Shown here: positions 32,415-41,613 of the stretch, in pieces
Numbering within the stretch: position 1 is the first letter of the stretch
Layout of the letters: every line of letters begins with the position of its first letter
NCBI RefSeq assembly: GCF_002009425.1
Contig: NZ_CP019936.1
Location: forward strand, 1,039,001-1,103,000
Reading direction: 5' to 3'
Origin: Thiosocius teredinicola
GTDB taxonomy: Bacteria > Pseudomonadota > Gammaproteobacteria > Chromatiales > Chromatiaceae
Length of the DNA stretch: 64,000 nt
The notes under the pieces: model-generated
The model's input: the letters and a program-made list of their open reading frames with translations, nothing else
The model's database searches: none
Told to the model about the DNA's origin: nothing
Translations under genes and position numbers: made by a program

Positions 32415-33221
32415 ATGCAAAACATCAGTCGATTGCGCCCGCGCAGGGTGCGTACGGTCTGGATCTCGGATGTGCACTTGGGCTTTCGCGGTTGCAGCGC
32501 CGATATGCTGCTCGACTTTCTGCATTCGACCGAATGCGAAACCCTGTACCTGGTTGGCGATATCGTCGACGTATGGAATATGAAGCGCGGGCTGTACTGG
32601 CCGCAGGCGCACAACAACGTGATTCGCACGATTCTCGGCAAGGCCAAGCACGGCACCCGCGTAGTCTTCGTGCCGGGGAACCACGACGAGGTGTTTCGCG
32701 ACCATGTCGGCACACAGTTCGGCAACGTCGAGATCGCCGAGAGCGCGATCCACGAAACCCGCGATGGGCGGCGCTTGCTGATCGTTCACGGTGACGAATT
32801 CGACAGTGTCGTGACCTGCCATCCCTGGTTGGCCAAGCTCGGCAATCATGCCTACGACTGGCTGCTGGCCAGCAACCGCTGGCTGAACATCGTGCGCCGT
32901 CGTCTGGGCATGGGTTACTGGTCGTTGGCCGGATTCCTGAAACACAAGGTGAAGAACGCCGTGAATTACATCGGCGGTTTCGAAGAGGCGGTCGCCCGCG
33001 AGGCACGCCGCCAAGCGGTTGACGGTGTGGTCTGCGGTCACATCCACCGTGCCGAGATTCGCGACATCGAAGGCATCGCCTATCACAACTGCGGCGACTG
33101 GGTGGAGAGCAATACCGCCTTGGTCGAACGCTTCGACGGCAACATCGAACTGCTGCACTGGACCCAGGCAGCCGAACTTCAATCGGTGGGCGCGGAGGCA
33201 ACGCTACGCAAGACGGGCTAG
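32415..33221 (+). CDS. Metallophosphoesterase of the LpxH/UDP-2,3-diacylglucosamine hydrolase-like group
   Basis: The product has 268 residues. It has all five calcineurin-like motifs: WISDVHLGFRG, LVGDIVDVWNM, VPGNHDEVF, IVHGDEFD and GHIHRAEI. The spacing fits the LpxH-related UDP-2,3-diacylglucosamine diphosphatase family, in the longer branch (about 270 residues) often found near GT4 glycosyltransferases. A GT4 gene is present at 35236-36423. It is predicted to be peripheral at the membrane. The exact lipid or nucleotide-sugar substrate is uncertain. Confidence 0.85.
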   Translation: MQNISRLRPRRVRTVWISDVHLGFRGCSADMLLDFLHSTECETLYLVGDIVDVWNMKRGLYWPQAHNNVIRTILGKAKHGTRVVFVPGNHDEVFRDHVGTQFGNVEIAESAIHETRDGRRLLIVHGDEFDSVVTCHPWLAKLGNHAYDWLLASNRWLNIVRRRLGMGYWSLAGFLKHKVKNAVNYIGGFEEAVAREARRQAVDGVVCGHIHRAEIRDIEGIAYHNCGDWVESNTALVERFDGNIELLHWTQAAELQSVGAEATLRKTG

Positions 33222-33408
33222 TTACTGGCCGTTAAAAAAGGCTGATGACGCTGCAGCCACCCGGGATGAGCCTGACCGCTGCCGGGCGACAAATCGATTT
33301 GGGATGCCGGTCACAGCTCGGCCCCGGCTGACTATACTCTTTTGTGGAACAGTTGTTCAGATAACAACAATCAATCGTTCATTCGCTGTTGCCCCAAAAG
33401 GAGACGCC

Positions 33409-33672
33409 ATGTCCACCCGACCGACGCCGACGCAGGTCGACCTTCCCGCGTTCGATCAAACACTCGACGTACGCCCGCTGAACTGTCCGCTTCCGATCTT
33501 GAGGACCAAGGCCATGTTTGCCGGCATGCAGCCCGGCGACGTACTCAAGGTTCTCTATCAACAGAAAGAGTATGTGCGTGAACTCGAGATGTTCACGCGA
33601 CAAACCGGTAACGAAGTCATCCATACGGAAGATCTCGGTGATCATCACGCGGCATGGCTGCGCAAGGTCTGA
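33409..33672 (+). CDS. TusA-family sulfurtransferase
   Basis: The product has 87 residues from the ATG at 33409 (AAAAGGAGACGCC upstream). It has the TusA signature LDVRPLNCPLPILRTKAMF with the persulfide Cys near residue 25, followed by MQPGDVLKVL. TusA proteins pass sulfane sulfur to DsrE/TusD-type acceptors and onward to DsrC. In this genome it is a plausible link between rhodanese-type donors and DsrEFH. It is encoded alone, about 21 kb from dsr, whereas many oxidisers have rhd-tusA next to dsrE2. A housekeeping tRNA-thiolation role is the alternative. Confidence 0.9.
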   Translation: MSTRPTPTQVDLPAFDQTLDVRPLNCPLPILRTKAMFAGMQPGDVLKVLYQQKEYVRELEMFTRQTGNEVIHTEDLGDHHAAWLRKV

Positions 33673-33749
33673 GCTGTCTACATTTTCTGCCCCGATTATC
33701 TTTTTAGCGCGACAAATTTAGGTGCCAACACCAAAGCTGTCGACACTTT

Positions 33750-35222
33750 ATGGAGTTCATCTTGAATGATGCGCTGTCTTTGATGCGTTCTCGTGCCTTC
33801 ATCGACGGTGCCTGGGTGGCCGCCGACGATGGTGACGAGTTCGATGTAACCAATCCGGCAGACGGCAGTGTGCTTGCACGTGTGCCCGATCTGTCGGCGG
33901 TCGAGACGCGTGCTGCGATCGAGGCCGCGCATGCTGCAATGCCTTCCTGGTCGGCAAAGCCGGCTAAATCGAGGTCGGCGATTTTGCGCCAATGGTTCGA
34001 GTTGATCATCACCCATCAAGACGAGCTGGCAACCTTGATGACCCTGGAGCAAGGCAAGCCGTTGAACGAGGCGCGTAACGAGGTGGTGTACGGCGCCGCG
34101 TTTGTCGAATGGTTTTCCGAAGAGGCGAAGCGTCTGTATGGCGACGTGATTCCAGCGCCGACGCGCGACCGGCGTTTTGTCGTTATGAAGCAGCCGGTGG
34201 GGGTGGTTGCGGCCATCACGCCGTGGAACTTTCCACTGGCGATGATCACACGCAAGGTGGCGCCGGCGCTCGCGGCAGGCTGCACGGTGGTCGTCAAACC
34301 CTCTGAGTTGACGCCCTTATCCGCACTGGCATTGGCCACGCTGGCCCAACGTGCGGGCTTGCCGCGCGGTGTGTTCAACGTGATCACGACGCGCGACGCT
34401 GAGCGCGTGGGCGACGAACTCACGTCGAACTCGATGGTGCGCAAGCTGTCGTTCACCGGTTCGACCGAGGTCGGCAAACTGTTGAGCCACAAGTGCGCCG
34501 ATACGGTAAAGCGGGTTTCGCTGGAGTTGGGCGGCAATGCGCCCTTCATCGTGTTTGACGATGCCGACCTCGACGAGGCGGTCGCCGGCGCGTTGGCCTC
34601 CAAGTACCGCAACAGCGGTCAGACCTGTGTATGTGCGAATCGTATCCTGGTGCAGCAGGGTGTTTACGATGCTTTCGCTGCGAAACTGCGTGATGCGGTT
34701 GAGCAACTGCAGGTAGGGCGTGGCATGGAGGAGGGGGTAACCCAAGGTCCGTTGATCGACATGCATGCCGTGCGCAAGGTGGAGGAACACATCGCCGATG
34801 CGGTGCAGAAAGGAGCATCGATCGTCTGTGGTGGCAAGCGCCACAATCTCGGGGGCACCTTTTTCGAACCGACCGTGCTGCGCGACGTGACGTCGTCGAT
34901 GCGTATTGCCAGCGAAGAAACCTTTGGACCGGTCGCACCTTTGTTCTGCTTCAAGACCGAAGATGAAGCGATCGCGATGGCCAACGATACATCTTCCGGT
35001 CTGGCGGCCTATTTCTATTGCCGCGATGTCGCCCGGGTCATCCGTGTATCCGAGGCATTGGAGTACGGCATGGTGGGTGTGAACGAAGGCGTGATCTCCA
35101 CCGAAGTCGCGCCGTTCGGTGGGGTAAAGGAATCCGGCGTTGGTCGAGAGGGCTCGCGCTATGGGATCGATGAGTATATCGAGCTCAAGTATGTCTGCAT
35201 CGGCGGATTGACCAACGCCTGA
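33750..35222 (+). CDS. gabD: NAD(P)-dependent succinate-semialdehyde dehydrogenase
   Basis: The product has 490 residues and is a full aldehyde dehydrogenase. It has TPWNFPLAMITRKVAPALAAG, the catalytic Glu in VSLELGGNAPFIVFDDADLD, and the nucleophile Cys in NSGQTCVCANRILVQ. EETFGPVAPLF and APFGGVKESGVGREGS follow. The NSGQTCVCANR form with two Cys is typical of GabD (oxidation of succinate semialdehyde to succinate). There is no gabT neighbour here. The ATG at 33750 has a weak ribosome site; the ATG at 33783 is a possible alternative. Confidence 0.9.
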   Translation: MEFILNDALSLMRSRAFIDGAWVAADDGDEFDVTNPADGSVLARVPDLSAVETRAAIEAAHAAMPSWSAKPAKSRSAILRQWFELIITHQDELATLMTLEQGKPLNEARNEVVYGAAFVEWFSEEAKRLYGDVIPAPTRDRRFVVMKQPVGVVAAITPWNFPLAMITRKVAPALAAGCTVVVKPSELTPLSALALATLAQRAGLPRGVFNVITTRDAERVGDELTSNSMVRKLSFTGSTEVGKLLSHKCADTVKRVSLELGGNAPFIVFDDADLDEAVAGALASKYRNSGQTCVCANRILVQQGVYDAFAAKLRDAVEQLQVGRGMEEGVTQGPLIDMHAVRKVEEHIADAVQKGASIVCGGKRHNLGGTFFEPTVLRDVTSSMRIASEETFGPVAPLFCFKTEDEAIAMANDTSSGLAAYFYCRDVARVIRVSEALEYGMVGVNEGVISTEVAPFGGVKESGVGREGSRYGIDEYIELKYVCIGGLTNA

Positions 35223-35235
35223 GCTTGCCGCGCGT

Positions 35236-36423
35236 TCACTGCGAGCCGAGTTGCACGACGCTGCCTTCGGCGCGCGCTGCAATGCACTTCTGGTAAAGCG
35301 ACAGCATGCGCTCGGTGGTCGATGGGGCGCTCCATTCCAGGGCCTTTGCGACCGCCTGATCTTGCAGCTCGCCGCGCAGGCGGGCATCGGTAAACAGGCG
35401 CTCGACCTTGGCGGCGAAATCGCCGATGTCTTCTTCGGCCACCAGCCCGCCACGTCGGTCACGCATCACCTCTGCAGTGCCCATGACCGCGGTCGAAACC
35501 ACAGGTGTGCCGGCCTGCATGGCCTCGAGCAGCACCAAGCCCTGCGTCTCGGTGCGCGAAGCGAACGTGAACGCGTCGCCGGCCGCATAGCAATCGGGCA
35601 GATCGGTATCGCGCGCCAGGTAGCCGACGAAGCGCACATGATCGCGTAGACCGAGTGCGTCACGCATTTTGTGCAGGTGTTTGGTTGCGGGGCCTTCGCC
35701 GGCGATCACCAACAGCGCTTTCGGGATTGTCTTGCGCACCCGGTCGACGACGCGCAACAGAAAGTCGAGGTTCTTCTCGTGCGCCACCCGGCCGACGTAC
35801 AGCATGACCTTGCGATCGGCCTCGATCTGGTGGCGTGAGCGGAACCGGCTGCCGTCACCATTGCTGAATGCCCCGGCCGGGATGCCGGTCGGTATGACCT
35901 CGGCGGGGGTGTCGATGCCGTATCCGCGCAGTACGTCGAGCATGGGTTGCGTCGGCACGACCATCGAATCGACATCGGCGCACTGGCTGCGCGAGAAACG
36001 TCGCGCGGCATAGCGCAGTGCCTTGCGCGGCAGCCACGGCAGGTACTTGTCGAGGTATTCCTCGAAATAGGTGTGATAGGTCTCGACCACCGGCAGGCCG
36101 AGTTTCTTCCCCAGCCAGATGCCCTCGTAGTGAGCGGCGAACGGTGTGTGGACATGGATGATGTCAAACTCGCGCGCCCGCAGCTCGGCCACCCGGCGGC
36201 GTAGTGGGCCGCGTCGCATCAGGCGGTCTTCCGGGTCGACGAACAGGTAGCGCGACGGCACGCGCAGAATCTCGAACTCGTCCTCCAGCTCGCTCGGGTA
36301 CTGCGGCGCGATCAGGGTCACGCTGTGTCCCTGGTGCTGCAATTCGTGGGCGAAGGTTCGGATCGATGTGGAAACGCCATTGACGCGCGGAAAGTACACG
36401 TCGGAGATTTTCAGGATTCGCAT
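35236..36423 (-). CDS. Family 4 glycosyltransferase
   Basis: The product has 395 residues with a GT-B fold. The N-terminal acceptor domain has ISDVYFPRVNGVSTSIRTFAHEL and FDIIHVHTPFAAHYEG. The C-terminal donor domain has MLYVGRVAHEKNLDFLL, a TETQGLVLLEAMQAGTPVV loop carrying the EX7E motif, and GGLVAEED. It is close in pattern to bacterial glycosyltransferases acting on diacylglycerol or lipid acceptors. It is convergent with gabD. The acceptor is uncertain. Confidence 0.88.
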   Translation of the reverse strand: MRILKISDVYFPRVNGVSTSIRTFAHELQHQGHSVTLIAPQYPSELEDEFEILRVPSRYLFVDPEDRLMRRGPLRRRVAELRAREFDIIHVHTPFAAHYEGIWLGKKLGLPVVETYHTYFEEYLDKYLPWLPRKALRYAARRFSRSQCADVDSMVVPTQPMLDVLRGYGIDTPAEVIPTGIPAGAFSNGDGSRFRSRHQIEADRKVMLYVGRVAHEKNLDFLLRVVDRVRKTIPKALLVIAGEGPATKHLHKMRDALGLRDHVRFVGYLARDTDLPDCYAAGDAFTFASRTETQGLVLLEAMQAGTPVVSTAVMGTAEVMRDRRGGLVAEEDIGDFAAKVERLFTDARLRGELQDQAVAKALEWSAPSTTERMLSLYQKCIAARAEGSVVQLGSQ

Positions 36424-36587
36424 AGGTCGGGTATTGCAGCTTTGTCACAAGACAAAACGATGACCGCTACGTGACCGTTGTGCGTCCGGCCCGCCGCCCC
36501 GCCTATCGCCGTGGGGGTTGCTTATCTTCCGGTCGCCGACGCGTGCTCACGGCGTATCCCGAAGGCAGGATCTCAAGCTGTCGAGAA

Positions 36588-36944
36588 TCAGGGCTTGGGT
36601 GTTGCCCCGAGTTTGCGCGCGATATCGATGATCTGGGCGCGCGGCGGATACGCCTCGGCATGCGACTGCAGGTATTGCTGCCAGGCAGTGAAGTCATCCT
36701 GCAGATGGGGATCGGTATGGTGGCAGCCGAGCACGCGCAGGCGGTGTTCGCCGACACGCCACGGGCCTTCGCCTTTGAGCTCACCGCGAACCAGGTGGGC
36801 CGCCTCTGCCGGCTTCGACCGATGCCAGTACAGATCCAGGTAGAGCAGACCGTCGGGATGGGTGAAGCCGGCGGCAATAAGCTGTTCGCGTCCGTCCGGG
36901 TGGCGCAGCACCAACGGTGCGGTCATGCTGTCGATGCTCGCCAT
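36588..36944 (-). CDS. Conserved hypothetical protein
   Basis: The product has about 118 residues from the ATG at 36944; a longer start at 36968 would overlap the upstream gene by 10 bp. It reads MASIDSMTAPLVLRHPDGRE and continues to LLYLDLYWHRSK and VLGCHHTDPHLQDDF. It is soluble and His/Trp-rich with no known motif. It lies just after the gene at 36959-37543 on the same strand. The function is unknown. Confidence 0.65.
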   Translation of the reverse strand: MASIDSMTAPLVLRHPDGREQLIAAGFTHPDGLLYLDLYWHRSKPAEAAHLVRGELKGEGPWRVGEHRLRVLGCHHTDPHLQDDFTAWQQYLQSHAEAYPPRAQIIDIARKLGATPKP

Positions 36945-36958
36945 GACCCTGCTGTGCG

Positions 36959-37543
36959 TCAGCCGCACAGCGCGTCGAAGCGTGCCTTGAAGGCGTGCTC
37001 ACGCATTGCCTCAGCTTGCGCTTTGTCGGCGATGGCCGGCGAGTCTTCCCAACTGTCTTTGGCATGGTTGTATACCGAGAAGCGGTACTGCTTGCCGACC
37101 TTGAAGACCTTGCTGACGTCTTTGGCCGCCTGCGCCATGGCCTGCATCTTGTTGAGACCTTGCGGAATGCCGGGGTGAGCAATTTCCGCTGAGGACGGCG
37201 GCGCGTCATCCGTGGCCGCCTGCTCGATATTGATGCGATGGTCGCGTGTTTCGCCGGCGGGGTTCAGCTCGACGCTTTCGACGTTGGGGATGCGCGAGAC
37301 GATATAGCCGGCCATCAATCGGCCGAGCTTGTGGTCTTCGTTCTCCAGAGCGGTAAACAGTTTGTTGGCCGCTATCTGCGCACGCAGCATCGTGTCGGGC
37401 TTTTCGATCCATTCGCGATCGACCTGCCAGCCCTGATCCATGTCGGCATCCATCTTGGCGAAGAAGTCGTGTGCCTGTTCCATGAACGCTTCGGGCACAT
37501 TGAGCTCCAGTAGCTGGTCATCGATAACCACGTTCAAAATCAT
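36959..37543 (-). CDS. Conserved hypothetical protein
   Basis: The product has 194 residues from the ATG at 37543; the open frame to 37618 lacks a ribosome site. The N-terminal half (MILNVVIDDQLLELNVPEAF, DQGWQVDREWIEKPDTMLRA, GYIVSRIPNVESVELN) looks like a compact alpha/beta domain. The C-terminal half is Ala- and Lys-rich with FKVGKQYRFSVYNHAKDSW. There is no signal peptide or membrane segment. It is probably co-transcribed with the next gene. The family is not recognised. Confidence 0.7.
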   Translation of the reverse strand: MILNVVIDDQLLELNVPEAFMEQAHDFFAKMDADMDQGWQVDREWIEKPDTMLRAQIAANKLFTALENEDHKLGRLMAGYIVSRIPNVESVELNPAGETRDHRINIEQAATDDAPPSSAEIAHPGIPQGLNKMQAMAQAAKDVSKVFKVGKQYRFSVYNHAKDSWEDSPAIADKAQAEAMREHAFKARFDALCG

Positions 37544-37767
37544 CGTGTGTTTCCGTGTCTTGTATACCTGAGGCGTTATTTTACGGAGTGACGGCGGTGC
37601 AATACCCGGTCGGCGCATGCGGAATTGCGGCCTTTGCTCAGGAAATCGCTGATCCGTTGAGCCCGGTCAGTAACTCGGGGCGCCACTGGCTAGCGTCGTG
37701 CGTTGCGTCGACCCTGACCGTCTGAAATCATGCCAGATCGAAAACGACAACCCATGGTCCCTTACCC

Positions 37768-38439
37768 ATGCTGATTGAGATTCCCGAGCTGTTGAACAGT
37801 GCCCAGGTAGAGAAGATTCACGAATTGCTCGCCGGGGCATCGTTCGTCGACGGCAAACTGACGGCCGGCATGGCTGCGGCCAAGGTCAAGAACAATGAAG
37901 AGCTGGCGATGCAGCCGGACCTGTTGCAGCGCCTGTATCGCGTGGTGATGGCCAGCGTGGGGCATAACGCGACTTTTCGCAACGCCGCACTGCCGGCCAA
38001 GGTGGCCGATTTCATCTTTGCGCGGTATCAACCGGGTATGCACTATGGTGACCACGTCGACGATCCGATCATGGGGCAGGGGCCGAAGTTTCGTACCGAC
38101 GTGTCGATGACCATTTTTTTGAACGACCCGGCGAGCTACGATGGTGGCGAGTTGGTAATCCGTACGCCGTTCGGCGATCAGCAGGTCAAGCTGCCCGCGG
38201 GGCATGCCGTGGTCTATCCTTCCGCCAGCGTGCACCGCGTGGCCGACGTCACGCGCGGCGAACGCCTGGTGGCGTTGACCTGGATCCAGAGTTTCGTGCG
38301 CGATGCCGCCAAGCGTGAGTTGCTGTACGAGCTCAATGAATCGCGAGAGCATTTGTTGCGCGCCGACCCGGAAAGCGACGTGACCAAAAATGTCGACCGT
38401 TCCTACGTGAATCTGCTGCGGATGTGGGCCGACGTTTAG
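37768..38439 (+). CDS. PKHD-type Fe(II)/2-oxoglutarate hydroxylase (PiuC/YbiX-like)
   Basis: The product has 223 residues and matches the PiuC/YbiX family over its length: GKLTAGMAAAKVKNNEE, FARYQPGMHYGDHVDDPIMG (HxD motif) and RTDVSMTIFLNDPASYDGGELVI. It ends with the distal His in YPSASVHRVADVTRGERLVALTWIQSFVRD. PiuC genes accompany TonB siderophore receptors and are iron-regulated in pseudomonads. Here it sits next to the siderophore AraC regulator, which fits. The substrate is unknown. Confidence 0.9.
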   Translation: MLIEIPELLNSAQVEKIHELLAGASFVDGKLTAGMAAAKVKNNEELAMQPDLLQRLYRVVMASVGHNATFRNAALPAKVADFIFARYQPGMHYGDHVDDPIMGQGPKFRTDVSMTIFLNDPASYDGGELVIRTPFGDQQVKLPAGHAVVYPSASVHRVADVTRGERLVALTWIQSFVRDAAKRELLYELNESREHLLRADPESDVTKNVDRSYVNLLRMWADV

Positions 38440-38534
38440 CCGGCCTGTCTTGCCGGGCCTGCCCGGCGCCAGTCTGACGCGAACCGATTAAAGCGAGAAA
38501 TCGCGGGTCTTTTGCCACCCGCCGGCGGCGTATC

Positions 38535-39572
38535 ATGGAAAGCCGCCTGAATGGTCGTTCGAGGCTTTTAGTGATGCAGTATCAGCACAAATCGCATGCG
38601 CCAATCTATGTCAGCGACATGCGCGCGCTTAGCGAGGCGGTCGGTTTGCCGCACAACATCAGCGTGGATGTGCAACAGCCGGTCATGAACGGCCGTTGGA
38701 CTTACCAGAGCCACACCGGTGGTTTGTCGGCGCATTGCGTGCAGGTCACCGAGCTTTGCGATCTGAGCAACGCGTCAGAACTGCCCGCTGGAATCAGCTT
38801 CAACCTGGTTTTCGATGGAGAAGTCGATTTCTCGTTGAGTGGTCGCCGTCACCGTATGACGGCCTCGGGTCAATCGGGTGCTTGCTGCTCGGCCATTGTA
38901 TTGGGACGGCCGGAAATTCTGACGCGCTACCTGCGAACCGGTCAGCATGTACACAAGATCAATCTCTTCGTGACCCGCGAATGGCTGGAGGCCCGTTGCG
39001 CGACGGGCCAGGCCGTGGATGATCTGGCCTCGCTGTTCCGCAGCCATGGTCGTGTTGTCGCCTGGCGACCGCCAACGTCGCTGCTGCGCATGGCAGCGCA
39101 GTTCGCGCGGGAACGGCCGGATGCGGAACGCTTGGCATCCTCGCTCGCATTCGAACAGGCGGCTATCTCTCTGTTGAGTGCCTTCCTCGATGAACTTCAG
39201 GGACAGTTGGGGCAGGCGGCATCGCAGGCGCCCGCCATGCGGGTGGCCGATGCGGGGGCGAGCCGCCTCAAGCAGCGTATCGACGACTGCCTGTCGCAAT
39301 GCCATACCCTGCAGGAGATTGCGGCATCGTTGGGCATGAGCAGCAGCACGCTGCAACGCCGCTTCAAGGGGTCATACGGGACCACCGTGATCGACTACAT
39401 CCGTCAACGGCGGCTGGAGATCGCACGTTACGCCCTGGCTGTTCAAGGTGTCAGCATTGGCGAGGCGGCGTACCTGGCCGGCTACAAGCATCCGTCGAAT
39501 TTCGTCACCGCGTTCAAAAAGCACTTCGCCGTTACCCCGGCACAGTTGGTCAAGTCGCATCGCCAGCCGTGA
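38535..39572 (+). CDS. AraC-family transcriptional regulator (PchR-like)
   Basis: The product has 345 residues; an ATG at 38574 could be the real start. The N-terminal ligand-sensing domain resembles PchR-type iron regulators. The C-terminal double helix-turn-helix has TLQEIAASLGMSSSTLQRRFKGSYG and VSIGEAAYLAGYKHPSNFVTAFKKHFAVTPAQ. Regulators of this type activate siderophore and receptor genes on binding the ferric siderophore. It converges with the siderophore operon, its stop lying 5 bp from that of the MFS gene, and follows the PiuC-like gene. Local control of siderophore genes is inferred from position. Confidence 0.87.
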   Translation: MESRLNGRSRLLVMQYQHKSHAPIYVSDMRALSEAVGLPHNISVDVQQPVMNGRWTYQSHTGGLSAHCVQVTELCDLSNASELPAGISFNLVFDGEVDFSLSGRRHRMTASGQSGACCSAIVLGRPEILTRYLRTGQHVHKINLFVTREWLEARCATGQAVDDLASLFRSHGRVVAWRPPTSLLRMAAQFARERPDAERLASSLAFEQAAISLLSAFLDELQGQLGQAASQAPAMRVADAGASRLKQRIDDCLSQCHTLQEIAASLGMSSSTLQRRFKGSYGTTVIDYIRQRRLEIARYALAVQGVSIGEAAYLAGYKHPSNFVTAFKKHFAVTPAQLVKSHRQP

Positions 39573-39577
39573 AGCGA

Positions 39578-40801
39578 TCAACGTTTGCCCGCGGCGCTGA
39601 AGGCGAGTGCCGTTGCCGGGTAGCGTAATCGCAGCAGCAGGCAGCTCAGCGCCACGACCACCAATACGGTCGACGCAATGACGAAGGCCGGCGGGTAGCC
39701 TAAATTGCTGACCAACGGCTGCGTTGCGAGCGGTGCGATGAACTGGCCGAGAAAGTAACTGGTGGTGACCTTGCCCATCACGCGACCGCGTTCGGCCGGC
39801 GGCGTTATACCGATGATGAAGTTCGCCAGGTTGGGTCGCATGATACCCAGGCCGCTGCCGACGACCGCGAGGGCGATCACCAGGGTCGCGGTCGTCTGTG
39901 TCGTTACCGCTGATCCGATGCCCACGGCGAGCAGCAGCAGGCCGGCCGCCTGCAGTGCGAACGGATCGGCGAGGCGACGTAGCCGGGCGTAGACGCTGGC
40001 GACCAGTGCCATCGCCAACAGCATGATCGCGATGTAGCTGCCGACTTCGCTGGCACCGCCGCCGATCTGGCCGACCGACTGGCCCTGCAGGTAGAACGGG
40101 AGATGCAGCGGCACCATGTACAGGGCGACGATCTCAACGATGGCCATCAGGTACACGGCGTAAAACCATCTTCTGTTGGTCGTCGGTGGATTGTCCCGCT
40201 GCGGTAGGTTGCCCGGACTTTGCCCATGCGGCTCATCGACGTAACGCCACAGACCCGGCACCAACAATATGGCAGCGAAGTACAGCAAGAACGCAAAGGT
40301 CCATTCGATATCGGCGAGCACGCCGCCGAGAAACATGAACAGCACGCCACCGAAACCGGTGAATGCCGCCTTCAGGCCGAGATAGCGGGCGCGCTGTTCG
40401 GGGGCGTAGTGGTCGGCGATCAGGGTCATGCTCGCCACCGCGATGCCGGCCACAGCGATGCCCAGGCCGATCCGCCCGATCAGGATGGCTCCGAGGCTGT
40501 CTTCGAGAAAATAACCTGAGCCGCCGCACAGGCCGTAGAGCAGGGTGGCACCGAGCAGCACGGTCGCTTTGCGCACCCGCTTGAACAGGTAGCCGATCAG
40601 CGGTGCCGTCACGGCGACGACGAGCCCCGGTAGGCCGACCACCGATTTGACCAGCAACTCGGCATGCGGCACATCGGCGAACGCCTTGTGCATCTCGGGC
40701 AAGGCGGGCGCCATGGTGGCGCCGGCCATGACCGTCAGGGTGCTGGCCAGCAGGATATAGCTGATGCGCATCTGCGCGGCGGAGTCGGTCGTTTGAGTCA
40801 T
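39578..40801 (-). CDS. MFS transporter, putative catechol siderophore exporter
   Basis: The product has 407 residues with about 12 predicted membrane segments. It opens with ILLASTLTVMAGATMAPALPEM and contains the MFS loop motif YLFKRVRKATVLLGATLLYG plus PAERGRVMGKVTTSYFLGQF. It resembles drug/proton antiporter MFS proteins. As the last gene of the siderophore operon (44 bp after the dehydrogenase gene) it is the natural candidate for exporting the product, as EntS does for enterobactin. Efflux of another substrate cannot be excluded. Confidence 0.85.
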   Translation of the reverse strand: MTQTTDSAAQMRISYILLASTLTVMAGATMAPALPEMHKAFADVPHAELLVKSVVGLPGLVVAVTAPLIGYLFKRVRKATVLLGATLLYGLCGGSGYFLEDSLGAILIGRIGLGIAVAGIAVASMTLIADHYAPEQRARYLGLKAAFTGFGGVLFMFLGGVLADIEWTFAFLLYFAAILLVPGLWRYVDEPHGQSPGNLPQRDNPPTTNRRWFYAVYLMAIVEIVALYMVPLHLPFYLQGQSVGQIGGGASEVGSYIAIMLLAMALVASVYARLRRLADPFALQAAGLLLLAVGIGSAVTTQTTATLVIALAVVGSGLGIMRPNLANFIIGITPPAERGRVMGKVTTSYFLGQFIAPLATQPLVSNLGYPPAFVIASTVLVVVALSCLLLRLRYPATALAFSAAGKR

Positions 40802-40845
40802 GATGCTTCGGGCCCGCTGAGACCTCGTGAAGGTGGGTACGGTGT

Positions 40846-41595
40846 CTAGCAGCCCAGCGTGGCACCGCCGTCGACGATGATGTTTTCCAGGGTGATGTGG
40901 GCAGCGCTGTCGGAGAGCAAAAACACGACAAGGTCGGCTATCTGCGCCGGTTGCGCGATGCGGCGTAACGGAATGCCCAGGCGATGGTTTTCCAATGAGC
41001 CCTTGATGACCTGTTCGGCGCCCGAGCCGTCACGCCATAGCTGGCGCTGCATCTCGGTGTCGGTCGAACCGGGTGCGACGACATTGCAGCGAACATTGAA
41101 CTCGGCCAGTTCGAGACCGAGGCACTTCATCATCTGCGTCATCGCAGCCTTTGATGCCGCATAGCTGCCCATCGCGATGCGGGGAACGTTTGCCGCGTTC
41201 GAGCCGACGGCGACCATCGCGCCTTGTCGCCGCTGACGCATTCTGCGCCCGACTTCGCGGGCGAGGTTGAACGTGCCGGTGGCGTTGACCGCCAGCGTTG
41301 CCAGCCAGTCTTCGGCCGGCGCGTCGAGCAGTGGCCCCATCCGCAGGATGCCGGCAGAGCTGACCAGGTAATCGATCGGCCCGAGGCGTGCTTCAATCGT
41401 GCCGATAGCCTGCGTTACCGCGCCGGCATCGGCGACATCGACGGCGAAGCGTTCCGCATCGGGGGTGTCGTCGAACCGGATATCCAGCTCGGCAACACGT
41501 GCCCCAAACTGGCGCAGGCGTTGCACGACCGCTTTGCCGATGCCCTGGGCAGCGCCGCTGACCACAGCGGTCTTGTTGTTGAATTCCTGATACAT
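40846..41595 (-). CDS. entA: 2,3-dihydro-2,3-dihydroxybenzoate dehydrogenase
   Basis: The product has 249 residues and is a short-chain dehydrogenase. The NAD site is AVVSGAAQGIGKAVVQRL, the NAG-equivalent is VSSAGILRMGPL, and the catalytic Ser, Tyr and Lys lie in VAVGSNAANVPRIAMGSYAASKAA. C-terminal features are VAPGSTDTEMQ and IVDGGATLGC. Context with EntC, EntE and EntB homologues identifies it as the EntA/DhbA step that oxidises the dihydrodiol to 2,3-dihydroxybenzoate. It starts 18 bp after the NRPS stop. Confidence 0.92.
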   Translation of the reverse strand: MYQEFNNKTAVVSGAAQGIGKAVVQRLRQFGARVAELDIRFDDTPDAERFAVDVADAGAVTQAIGTIEARLGPIDYLVSSAGILRMGPLLDAPAEDWLATLAVNATGTFNLAREVGRRMRQRRQGAMVAVGSNAANVPRIAMGSYAASKAAMTQMMKCLGLELAEFNVRCNVVAPGSTDTEMQRQLWRDGSGAEQVIKGSLENHRLGIPLRRIAQPAQIADLVVFLLSDSAAHITLENIIVDGGATLGC

Positions 41596-41613
41596 CGAAA
41601 CGCTCGCAACGGC

